Notes under the pieces: generated by a model
Databases searched by the model: none
What the model saw: only the letters and a program-made list of their open reading frames with translations
What the model was told of the DNA's origin: nothing
Position numbers and translations under genes: made by a program
NCBI GenBank assembly: GCA_964614245.1
Contig: CAZTKU010000187.1
Span: 1-5,491, forward strand
Reading direction: 5' to 3'
DNA: 5,491 bases
DNA from: VGWB01 sp964614245
GTDB lineage: Bacteria; Bacteroidota; Ignavibacteria; UBA10030
Part shown: positions 1 to 5,491 of the stretch, one piece after another
How the letters are laid out: each line of letters begins with the position of its first letter
Numbering within the stretch: position 1 is the first letter of the stretch

Positions 1-7
1 TCTTTTT

Positions 8-2401
8 TTGACTGCCGACACGCTGCACCGCGCTTTCACAAAGGCCTCCGTTCCGATGATGATCGTGGACAGGGCGGGTCACTGCGTTGAGGCGAATGAA
101 TCGCTCAGCAAAATGCTGGGTTTGCGCAGGTCGGCTCTCGTTCGCAGGTCGCTCGACTCGCTCTTCAAAGTGGAGAATTCCTCCGGCGCGACTGCGCTGG
201 TGCCCGAGATGTTGAAGAAGAATTCGATTCAAAGGACGGTCCGATTCAACGGAAAGGGGAAATTGAGCGTTTCACTCGTGATGAAAGGGTTCAAGCTGAC
301 CGATGCATACTTCCTTATTTCACTCGGCCCGAAAGAAGCGACGGAAGTCTCGGACCTGAAGCTCTGGCGGCTCGACAGAAGCACGATGATTGTGCCGGAG
401 TTTTTTCCATTGCCAAGTGAGGACGAGGGGAAGGAATATCAGGCGCTCTTTCAGCAGTCTCCATACGGGATTTCTATCATTCAGAGCGACAAGATTGTCC
501 TTGCCAATCCCATGTTCTGCAAGCTCCTCGGCTATCGATCGAGTGAGGACGTCCTGGGGAAGGAAATACGGCAATTTCTTGACGAGGGCTCTCGGATGTT
601 TTTCTCGCTGCTCGAGCACCGCGTGTTCCGCGGCGAAACAATCCCCTCGCGCTTCGAGATTCGCATGATGCGAGAGAACGGCTCTGCCATAGACGTCGAG
701 ACCTCCTTTGCCCTCACCTGGCACAAAGGAGCGCCCGCCATCAATCTTTCAGTCAATGATATCACTGACCGCAAGGAACTGGAAAAGCGGCTGATGGATT
801 CCGAGGGACTGCTGCGGAATGTGATCAACTCGATGGTCGATGCTCTGGTCATCACCGATCTTCAAGGGAAGGTGCTGGATGTCAACGACGAATTCCAGCG
901 GTTCACGGGGTTCACCCGGCGGGAAGCGTTCGGATCGGAAATCCCCTACCCATGGGTGCCGGAAGAAGATTTGCGATCCTATATTAGCTGGCTGGAAAAG
1001 CTGCGAGTCAACAACGTGCTTCGCGACTTTGACATGACGTGGTTGCGAAAGACCGATGAGCGCGTCGCCGTCAGCTTGAACACAACTCTCCTTCGTAACT
1101 CTTCCGGTGAGCCGGTGTTGATGGTCAACATCGCCCGCGACATCAGCGAGCGGGAAGCTTCGAGAGCAGAACTGAGCCGGCAGCTTCAGCGTTTACAGGT
1201 ACTCTACGACCTAAGCAGCGCGCTTACCGAGACGTTCGATACGCAAGAAATCGCCCGGATCACCTACCATCAGATTGGCAAGGTCATACCGGTCGACGCA
1301 TTCTTCATCGATCTCTACGATGAGCCTCAGAAGCTGCTTCGACCGATCTTCAATGTCGACGTTGTCGACGGCACGCCTGTGGAAATGCCGGTGAGCCCGA
1401 CGCCGTTTCCACTCGACAGCACAATGGCAAGCTACAAGGTCATCAATGGGCGCAAGCCCTTGCTCGAACTGAGGAAAACACCTCACGATAAGCCCGGTTA
1501 TCTGCCGTTTGGGAACGTGGAGCGGGCCAGCGCATCGCTGATGTTTGTTCCAATGTTTTCCAAAGACCGAACGATAGGGATCATGTCGGTGCAGTCGTAT
1601 ACACCGAACATGTATTCGGCGGACCAGCTTGCGTTGCTGCAGAGCATTGCCAACCTCGTCGGGATCGCCATCGAGAAGGCAAACCTGTATCAAGAAACGA
1701 TCAAAAAATCGGAGGAGATTGAGTCGCGCAATAAAGAGCTCGACGATTTCACGTATGTCGTTTCCCACGACCTGAAGGAGCCGCTGATCAGTGTCGAAGG
1801 CTACGCAAAGATGATCAGGCACGAATATCTGCATCTCTTCGATGACGTGGGAAAGGACTATCTCGAGTCTGTTATAGATTCCTGTTCGTACATGAAGAAA
1901 CTCATCGACGACTTGCTTCTGCTTTCTCGCATCAGCAAGGTCGCCGAGAAGAAGGTGCAGGTGAATCTCTCGAATCTGATCGCTGAAGTGCTGGAAGAAC
2001 TTCAGTTTTCAGTTCGCGAGCGGAAGGCAGAGATCATTCTCCAGAATGACTGGCCGAACATCGTCGGTGTCGATGCGCATTTGCGGATTGTGTTTCGCAA
2101 TCTCATCTCGAACGCTTTAAAATTCTGCGACAAGACCGCTCCCCGAATCGAGATCGGTGCGACCGCGACGCCAGAGTCGACGACGGTCTTTGTTCGTGAC
2201 AACGGAATCGGCATCGAAGAGGCGTACTTCGACAAGATTTTCTTGATCTTTCAACGCCTTCACAGAAAGGATGAGTATGAAGGGGCTGGAGCTGGGCTGG
2301 CGATCGTGAAGAAAATCATCGAACTCCAGGGGGGGCGCATTTGGGTTGAATCACAGTCAGGGAAAGGCTCAACGTTCTTTTTCACCATACCAATTGTTTA
2401 A
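8..2401 (+). CDS. Soluble multi-PAS/GAF sensor histidine kinase (phytochrome-kinase type transmitter), 5' end possibly incomplete
   Basis: This is a sensor kinase that autophosphorylates on His and passes phosphate to a receiver Asp. Domains in order, numbered from the TTG at 8: PAS1 about 5-115, PAS2 about 143-255 (ending DITDRKEL), PAS3 about 263-388 (ending ARDISERE), GAF about 399-563, HisKA about 568-640 and HATPase_c about 685-797. The phosphoacceptor is H587 in SHDLKEPL. The N-box is NLISNALKF (second Asn N702), the G1 box is DNGIGI (731-736), and the G2 box reads GAGAGLAI (759-766) where GTGIGLAI is usual. FQRLHRKDEYEG is typical of kinases that pair with Rcp1-like regulators. No membrane segment or signal peptide is visible, so it should sense a cytoplasmic cue. 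The GAF domain lacks a recognisable bilin-binding signature and no LOV Cys motif is seen, so the ligand is unknown. The frame is open to the window edge and any Shine-Dalgarno site would lie mostly outside, so the true start may be upstream. Confidence 0.93.
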   Translation: MTADTLHRAFTKASVPMMIVDRAGHCVEANESLSKMLGLRRSALVRRSLDSLFKVENSSGATALVPEMLKKNSIQRTVRFNGKGKLSVSLVMKGFKLTDAYFLISLGPKEATEVSDLKLWRLDRSTMIVPEFFPLPSEDEGKEYQALFQQSPYGISIIQSDKIVLANPMFCKLLGYRSSEDVLGKEIRQFLDEGSRMFFSLLEHRVFRGETIPSRFEIRMMRENGSAIDVETSFALTWHKGAPAINLSVNDITDRKELEKRLMDSEGLLRNVINSMVDALVITDLQGKVLDVNDEFQRFTGFTRREAFGSEIPYPWVPEEDLRSYISWLEKLRVNNVLRDFDMTWLRKTDERVAVSLNTTLLRNSSGEPVLMVNIARDISEREASRAELSRQLQRLQVLYDLSSALTETFDTQEIARITYHQIGKVIPVDAFFIDLYDEPQKLLRPIFNVDVVDGTPVEMPVSPTPFPLDSTMASYKVINGRKPLLELRKTPHDKPGYLPFGNVERASASLMFVPMFSKDRTIGIMSVQSYTPNMYSADQLALLQSIANLVGIAIEKANLYQETIKKSEEIESRNKELDDFTYVVSHDLKEPLISVEGYAKMIRHEYLHLFDDVGKDYLESVIDSCSYMKKLIDDLLLLSRISKVAEKKVQVNLSNLIAEVLEELQFSVRERKAEIILQNDWPNIVGVDAHLRIVFRNLISNALKFCDKTAPRIEIGATATPESTTVFVRDNGIGIEEAYFDKIFLIFQRLHRKDEYEGAGAGLAIVKKIIELQGGRIWVESQSGKGSTFFFTIPIV

Positions 2402-2408
2402 GGGGGAG
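2402..2408 (+). promoter_or_regulatory. Ribosome binding site deciding a TTG start
   Basis: A GGGGGAG purine run directly after the kinase stop codon lies 6 nt before the TTG at 2415. No in-frame ATG is near the start of the receiver fold, so this site supports the rare TTG initiation codon of the next gene. Confidence 0.6.
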
Positions 2409-2414
2409 TGAACA

Positions 2415-2855
2415 TTGGCTTTGAATGAGTCTCCGTTGCGCATCGTCCTTATCGACGATAACCCGGATCACGCGAGGATTCTACAGTGGGCATTTCGAGA
2501 ATCAGGACGGAGGGATGAGTTTACATACTTCGAGGATGGACACTCGGCCTTGGAATATTTGAGCGATTCCGACGCTCGCAACACCGCTGCTCCAGACGTG
2601 ATTCTTCTGGATTTCAATCTACCGCGTGTCGACGGGCGGGAGGTCCTCCGTCGGCTGAAAGAAGGCGAGCAGACAAAGAGTATCCCGGTGATCGTGTTGA
2701 GTAGCTCGGAACGAGATGAGGACATTCGCCGTGCTTACGAATTGGGGGCGAGCAGTTATTTCTCGAAATCCGTCATTCTTGATGATTTGAACTCAGTTCT
2801 GCAAGCGATTCAGCCGTATTGGTCACGTCCAGCGAAGACGCCACCGAGGAAATGA
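2415..2855 (+). CDS. Single-domain response regulator, Rcp1-like
   Basis: A stand-alone receiver domain of 146 residues, in the usual size range for Rcp1-type regulators that partner phytochrome-like kinases. The acid pocket is D14-D15, the phosphoacceptor is D66 (in LLDFNLPRVDG), the switch Ser is S96, the switch aromatic is Y115 and the conserved Lys is K118. The S96-K118 spacing matches CheY T87-K109. The fold fills the protein, leaving only a short basic, Pro-containing tail (SRPAKTPPRK). There is no DNA-binding or enzymatic output domain, so it must signal by protein contact or act as a phosphate shuttle. It begins 13 nt after the kinase gene and ends 3 nt before the next regulator, so co-transcription is very likely. 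The upstream kinase is the natural phosphodonor by family and position. That pairing is inferred. Confidence 0.93.
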   Translation: MALNESPLRIVLIDDNPDHARILQWAFRESGRRDEFTYFEDGHSALEYLSDSDARNTAAPDVILLDFNLPRVDGREVLRRLKEGEQTKSIPVIVLSSSERDEDIRRAYELGASSYFSKSVILDDLNSVLQAIQPYWSRPAKTPPRK

Positions 2856-2858
2856 GCC

Positions 2859-3536
2859 ATGACAAACGCTAAGCCTGTTCTTGTTCTTCTCGTTGAAGAC
2901 AACGTCGACTTTGCAAAACTTGTGCGGATTTACCTCAGTCGGTTTGACGAAGCTCAGTTTGAAGTGATCTGGAAGGAAAATGGGAGTGAGGGAATCGAAG
3001 AGGCAGTGCGAAACAAGGACATCGACGTCATCCTGATGGACTACTTTCTTCCCGGCCTGAACGGGCTTGAGATCACAAAAGCTCTGAAGGAAAAGAACAT
3101 CGATCCTCCCGTCATCTTTTTGACCGTGAACAAAGACATGAACCTTGCGGTCGAGGTGATGAAGCTCGGCGTACAGGACTATCTGGTGAAGGAAGAGATC
3201 AGCACGCCGATTCTGCCAAAAACTATTCTCAGCGTGGTCGAAAAAAAGAAATTTCAACGCGAGATTGCCGAGCTCGAGATCCGTCAAAAGCGTCTCGAGG
3301 CGATGCAGGAAATGGTCGTGGGCATCACCAACGAGATCAGCGGACCGTTGAAGACCATGAAGGATCTGATCGAGACCCTCATCGGGAGAAGCTTGCCAGA
3401 GAAAACCGCAAAGTACCTTGCGATCATGCGTGATAATGTTCAGCGTATCGAGTCAAAGATGGAGAAGCTGATCAATCTCAAAGAAGACAAGACAGTCCAG
3501 TATATCAAAGACATCAAAATGATCGACATTTCGTGA
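2859..3536 (+). CDS. Response regulator with C-terminal degenerate histidine-kinase dimerisation domain (REC + pseudo-DHp)
   Basis: Residues about 5-125 form an intact receiver: E13/D14 acid pair, phosphoacceptor D61 (LMDYFLPGLNG), T89, Y108 and K111. A charged helix (about 127-147, EKKKFQREIAELEIRQKRLEAM) leads into a segment that aligns by eye with the HisKA H-box region. RLEAMQEMVVGITNEISGPL corresponds to the common pattern ending in GIAHEINNPL, but the His position is Asn (N158, codon AAC at 3330-3332). A second helix (about 175-205) completes a possible helical hairpin. The protein then ends, with no HATPase domain and no remnant of one, because the next gene starts 8 nt later. It should therefore be unable to autophosphorylate or relay through His. 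It may dimerise, bind receivers, or dock onto the neighbouring kinase (inference). GAGGA at 2846-2850, 8 nt before the ATG, supports the start. The REC call is firm, and the pseudo-DHp reading rests on motif similarity. Confidence 0.88.
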   Translation: MTNAKPVLVLLVEDNVDFAKLVRIYLSRFDEAQFEVIWKENGSEGIEEAVRNKDIDVILMDYFLPGLNGLEITKALKEKNIDPPVIFLTVNKDMNLAVEVMKLGVQDYLVKEEISTPILPKTILSVVEKKKFQREIAELEIRQKRLEAMQEMVVGITNEISGPLKTMKDLIETLIGRSLPEKTAKYLAIMRDNVQRIESKMEKLINLKEDKTVQYIKDIKMIDIS

Positions 3537-3540
3537 GGTG
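3535..3540 (+). promoter_or_regulatory. Ribosome binding site deciding a GTG start, overlapping the upstream stop codon
   Basis: GAGGTG overlaps the TGA stop (3534-3536) of the second regulator and lies 4 nt before the GTG at 3545. The overlap suggests translational coupling between the regulator and the TPM-domain gene. Confidence 0.55.
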
Positions 3541-3544
3541 ACGC

Positions 3545-4000
3545 GTGGGGAACCTCGTCAAAACGCTGTTGACACAACACGACCTCAAAGAAATTGCTGA
3601 CGCAATCGTCAAGGCTGAACACCTCACCTCGGGTGAAATCCGGGTTGAAATACGCCAACGGCGGTCACGCAGAGAGCGGTCGATGAGCATCGAGGAGCTC
3701 GCACGGCGTCAGTTCCATCATCTCGGCATGACGCAAACCAAGGAGAGGAACGGAGTGCTGCTGTTCCTGCTTCTCGAAGACCGCGAACTCCACATCCTGG
3801 GAGACGAAGGCATCCACAGCAAAGCTGGGGCTCAGACTTGGCAGCATATCGCCGAGGGGATGATCTCATGGTTTTCCAAACGAAAATTCCGGGAAGGCTT
3901 GATCGAAGCCGTCCATGCAGTAGGTGCCCTTCTCGCGCAGCATTTTCCTCGCCGACCAGACGACACGAACGAGCTTCCGAACGAGGTTCGAATTCGTTAG
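3545..4000 (+). CDS. Soluble TPM-domain family protein
   Basis: 151 residues from a GTG start. It matches the TPM (TPM_phosphatase, YgcG/TLP18.3-like) fold by its ordered motifs: T28-SGEIRVEI near the N terminus, ERNGVLLFLLLEDRELHILGDEGI (about 67-90), a Trp-containing helix (TWQHIAEGM), and the C-terminal HFPRRPDDTNELPNEVRI block (133-150) often seen in short cytoplasmic members. There is no signal peptide, transmembrane helix or Gly-rich tail, so unlike YgcG-type members it should be soluble and cytoplasmic. Phosphatase activity has been described for the plant member, but the function of this bacterial subgroup is not established. In other bacteria TPM proteins often neighbour lemA, and lemA in turn often sits by htpX. 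Here htpX lies one gene away, but no lemA is in the window. A purpose in the signalling operon is only suggested by the 8-nt spacing. Confidence 0.85.
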   Translation: MGNLVKTLLTQHDLKEIADAIVKAEHLTSGEIRVEIRQRRSRRERSMSIEELARRQFHHLGMTQTKERNGVLLFLLLEDRELHILGDEGIHSKAGAQTWQHIAEGMISWFSKRKFREGLIEAVHAVGALLAQHFPRRPDDTNELPNEVRIR

Positions 4001-4054
4001 AGGCGGCGCAGATCTCGTAGGGTTTGTTCTCCCCCCAACTGTAGGTACCATGAA

Positions 4055-4954
4055 ATGAGATTCAAGGCAGCTCTTGCACAGATCGATTCGAAGGTCGGCA
4101 ATCTCCGTGCGAACGTCGATCATCATCTCGGGCAGATCGAAGCGGCGATCAAGTCAGGGTGCGACCTCATTTTGTTCCCTGAGCTCAGCCTGACAGGGTA
4201 CACACTCCGCGACCTTGTATGGGACGTCGCTCTCAACCCGTCCACAGATCGCGCTCTCCAACCGCTCCGGGAGCGCAGCAAGGCTATTACCATTGTCGCC
4301 GGATTCGTCGAAAGCGGAGAGAACCATGGGATCTACAATTCCGCCTTTGCCTTGGAAGACGGTGCGGTGAAACATATTCACCGAAAGATCTATCCGCCGA
4401 CATACGGGATGTTTGAAGAAGGGAGGTATTTCAGTCCCGGCCAAGCCGTGCGGTCATTTGACTCCAAATTGGGCCGCCTTGGCATTCTTGTCTGTGAGGA
4501 CCTCTGGCATCCGTCGTTGCCCTATCTCCTCGCGCAGGACGGCGCGGAAGCCATTCTCGTCCTGACCGCAAGTCCGTCGCGGCTTGCAGGCAGTTCAGCC
4601 GACCTGGAAAACGCGAAGATCAACCACGAACAGCATAGGGTCTATGCGAGGCTGCTCAGCACGTACCTGCTGTTCTGCAACAGAGTCGGTTTCGAAGATG
4701 GCGTGAATTTCTGGGGCGGATCGGCAATCACCAACCCCAGCGGTGAGATGCTCGCCGTCGGGAAGTACTTCGCCGAGGACCTGATCGTGGGCCAGATCGA
4801 TTCGTTGGAAGTACAACGCGCAAGGCGATTCTCGCGACATTTCCTGGACGAGAACCTTGATTTGGTGAAGCGTACGCTCGATCGCATCACTGAAGCGCGT
4901 GAGGCGAGAGACACTGACGAATCCCGCCGACGAGGCAAGCCTTCTCACCCGTGA
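4055..4954 (+). CDS. Nitrilase-superfamily carbon-nitrogen hydrolase, NAD-synthetase glutaminase-like, stand-alone
   Basis: 299 residues covering one complete carbon-nitrogen hydrolase domain (about 3-265). The catalytic triad is visible: E43 in FPELSLTGY, K111 in HRKIYPPTYGMFEEGRYF and nucleophile C147 in LVCEDLWHP. These surroundings resemble the amide-hydrolysing N-terminal domain of glutamine-dependent NAD synthetase more than ureidopropionase or Nit2-type enzymes. The ATP-binding synthetase half (SGGxDS motif) is absent and htpX follows, so this is not a full NadE. It may hydrolyse glutamine or another amide and release ammonia, but the substrate cannot be read from sequence. The tail after about residue 278 (EAREARDTDESRRRGKPSHP) is charged and probably disordered. 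AGG at 4043-4045 lies 9 nt before this ATG, a better spacing than for the ATG at 4050, which reads only two codons. It is probably transcribed from the upstream operon across a 54-nt gap with no clear terminator. Confidence 0.9.
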   Translation: MRFKAALAQIDSKVGNLRANVDHHLGQIEAAIKSGCDLILFPELSLTGYTLRDLVWDVALNPSTDRALQPLRERSKAITIVAGFVESGENHGIYNSAFALEDGAVKHIHRKIYPPTYGMFEEGRYFSPGQAVRSFDSKLGRLGILVCEDLWHPSLPYLLAQDGAEAILVLTASPSRLAGSSADLENAKINHEQHRVYARLLSTYLLFCNRVGFEDGVNFWGGSAITNPSGEMLAVGKYFAEDLIVGQIDSLEVQRARRFSRHFLDENLDLVKRTLDRITEAREARDTDESRRRGKPSHP

Positions 4955-4995
4955 CCCGACGCTCTAGCGGGCAGCTCCCATGCTCTTTCAATGCG

Positions 4996-5026
4996 TTGAG
5001 CTCACCTCGTTTCGCCTCGATATTAT
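4996..5026 (+). promoter_or_regulatory. Candidate sigma70-type promoter for htpX (distal)
   Basis: TTGAGC (4996-5001) is followed after 19 nt by TATTAT (5021-5026), which matches the -10 consensus at five of six bases. The spacer is longer than ideal. It is one of two overlapping candidates in the 163-nt gap before htpX. Confidence 0.3.
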
Positions 5027-5054
5027 TGAATCTGCCGCATTTTTTCGTTACATT
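5026..5054 (+). promoter_or_regulatory. Candidate sigma70-type promoter for htpX (proximal)
   Basis: TTGAAT (5026-5031, four of six consensus bases) and TACATT (5049-5054, four of six) are separated by the optimal 17 nt, within an AT-rich patch that contrasts with the flanking coding DNA. Transcription would begin near 5061, leaving a leader of roughly 57 nt before the htpX start. If the organism's main sigma factor prefers another consensus, this call fails. Confidence 0.4.
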
Positions 5055-5085
5055 CCTACTCAAAATTTCACAAGCTCGCGAGGAA

Positions 5086-5099
5086 TCAATGTGCATTGA
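5086..5099. promoter_or_regulatory. Short dyad in the htpX leader, possible operator
   Basis: TCAATG (5086-5091) and CATTGA (5094-5099) are perfect inverted repeats separated by TG. The 2-nt centre is too short for a stable RNA loop, so a dimeric DNA-binding protein is the more plausible reader. The dyad lies between the candidate promoters and the ribosome binding site. An 8-bp palindrome, CTCGCGAG (5075-5082), sits just upstream. It could be chance. Confidence 0.25.
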
Positions 5100-5104
5100 C
5101 CATG

Positions 5105-5110
5105 GGAGGT
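5105..5110 (+). promoter_or_regulatory. Strong ribosome binding site of htpX
   Basis: GGAGGT lies 7 nt before the ATG at 5118, a near-perfect Shine-Dalgarno sequence that fixes the htpX start. Confidence 0.75.
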
Positions 5111-5117
5111 GTAGGGT

Positions 5118-5491
5118 ATGAATACGGTGAAGACTGTGGGACTTATGGTTCTGCTGATGGGACTCATGATGTTTGTCGGTCAGTGGCTGGGACAGGAGCA
5201 AGGACTTGTGATGGCGTTTGTCCTTTCTCTGCTGATGAACCTGGGGATGTACTGGTTCTCTGACAAGATTGTCTTGATGAGCTATGGCGCGCGCCAAATC
5301 TCGGAGGAGGAAACCCCAAGGCTCTATGCGATTGTCCGGAAGCTGGCACAGCAGGCAGAACTCCCCATGCCCAAAGTGTACATCATTCCCGGTCAGACGC
5401 CAAATGCTTTTGCCACGGGTCGACATCCTGCGCATGCAGCTGTGGCGGCAACCGAGGGGCTCCTCCGTGCGCTCAGTGAAGATGCGCTGGA
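5118..5491 (+). CDS. htpX: Protease HtpX (M48B family membrane zinc metalloprotease), 3' truncated by window end
   Basis: The first 124 codons of an HtpX homologue are present and the frame runs open to the edge. Two hydrophobic segments (about 4-24 and 29-48) match the N-terminal membrane anchors of the family. They are followed by the characteristic MSYGARQI (54-61), the helix PRLYAIVRKLAQQAELPMPKV, and NAFATGRHPAHAAVAATEG (96-114), which closely resembles the conserved block just before the active site. The zinc-binding HExxH motif should begin within about ten codons beyond the window. HtpX is an inner-membrane protease that degrades damaged or misassembled membrane proteins, with its catalytic domain in the cytoplasm, and overlaps in role with FtsH. 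The 163-nt upstream gap with promoter-like sequences suggests its own transcription start, in contrast to the tightly packed genes before it. Family assignment is secure, while catalytic integrity cannot be judged here. Confidence 0.95.
   Translation, partial: MNTVKTVGLMVLLMGLMMFVGQWLGQEQGLVMAFVLSLLMNLGMYWFSDKIVLMSYGARQISEEETPRLYAIVRKLAQQAELPMPKVYIIPGQTPNAFATGRHPAHAAVAATEGLLRALSEDAL

Noticed and set aside
320..724. Minus-strand open frame of 134 codons inside the kinase gene
   Set aside because: It is antisense to PAS2 with no recognisable product, so it is a shadow frame.
1355..1370. Tandem GTCGACG repeats
   Set aside because: They encode the VDVVDG stretch in the GAF domain with the gene's usual codons. 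They are too short and too few to be a regulatory repeat.
1202..1697. GAF domain as a bilin-binding phytochrome photosensor
   Set aside because: The transmitter resembles phytochrome-type kinases, but the GAF lacks the phytochrome DIP and chromophore-Cys surroundings and there is no PHY domain.
1211..1834. Long open frame on the minus strand (207 codons)
   Set aside because: It is antisense to the GAF and HisKA regions of a well-supported kinase, has no recognisable domain, and reads as the complementary shadow of biased codon use.
2329..2335. G7 homopolymer near the end of the kinase gene as a phase-variation tract or sequencing error
   Set aside because: The frame is intact through to the expected HATPase C terminus. 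The run encodes part of the common LQGGRIWVES motif, so ordinary codon choice explains it.
4955..4971. Possible terminator hairpin after the hydrolase (CCCG...CGGG)
   Set aside because: The stem is only 4 bp, or 4 bp around a 2-nt loop in the alternative fold, and no T-run follows. The T-run at 5041-5045 is too far away to belong to it.
4887..5435. Minus-strand open frame of 182 codons across the intergenic region and htpX
   Set aside because: It overlaps htpX, whose protein matches its family closely. The antisense product is rich in His, Gln and Arg with no fold or motif.

Overview
The window comes from a bacterial chromosome of moderate G+C content. Genes are closely packed on the + strand, have recognisable Shine-Dalgarno sites and use TTG and GTG starts as well as ATG. 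No rRNA, tRNA, mobile element, CRISPR array or phage gene is visible. Taxonomy cannot be fixed from sequence alone. The protein families (phytochrome-type kinase with an Rcp1-like regulator, soluble TPM-domain protein, NadE-like nitrilase, HtpX) would fit an FCB-group or similar environmental Gram-negative bacterium, but this is a low-confidence guess.

Positions 1-3536 form a signalling unit. A soluble PAS-PAS-PAS-GAF histidine kinase (8-2401, possibly cut at its 5' end) is followed after 13 nt by a single-domain Rcp1-like response regulator (2415-2855). After a further 3 nt comes a second response regulator (2859-3536) whose C-terminal half looks like the dimerisation/phosphotransfer helix pair of a histidine kinase. 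In that helix pair the phospho-accepting His is Asn, and no ATPase domain follows. The spacing implies one transcript. A simple reading is that the kinase phosphorylates one or both receivers, with outputs through protein contacts, since neither regulator has a DNA-binding domain.

Positions 3545-4954 hold two enzyme-like genes. The first is a cytoplasmic TPM-domain protein starting 8 nt after the second regulator. The second is a stand-alone carbon-nitrogen hydrolase resembling the glutaminase half of glutamine-dependent NAD synthetase, with an intact Glu-Lys-Cys triad. They probably continue the same transcription unit, though the 54-nt gap before the hydrolase leaves room for doubt.

Positions 4955-5117 are a 163-nt intergenic region with two plausible sigma70-type promoters, a 6-bp-arm dyad and a strong Shine-Dalgarno site. 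They lead into htpX, a membrane zinc protease, which is cut by the window end just before its HExxH motif. htpX therefore probably has its own promoter. The most unusual object here is the receiver plus pseudo-phosphotransfer protein at 2859-3536. The rest is composed of known families.
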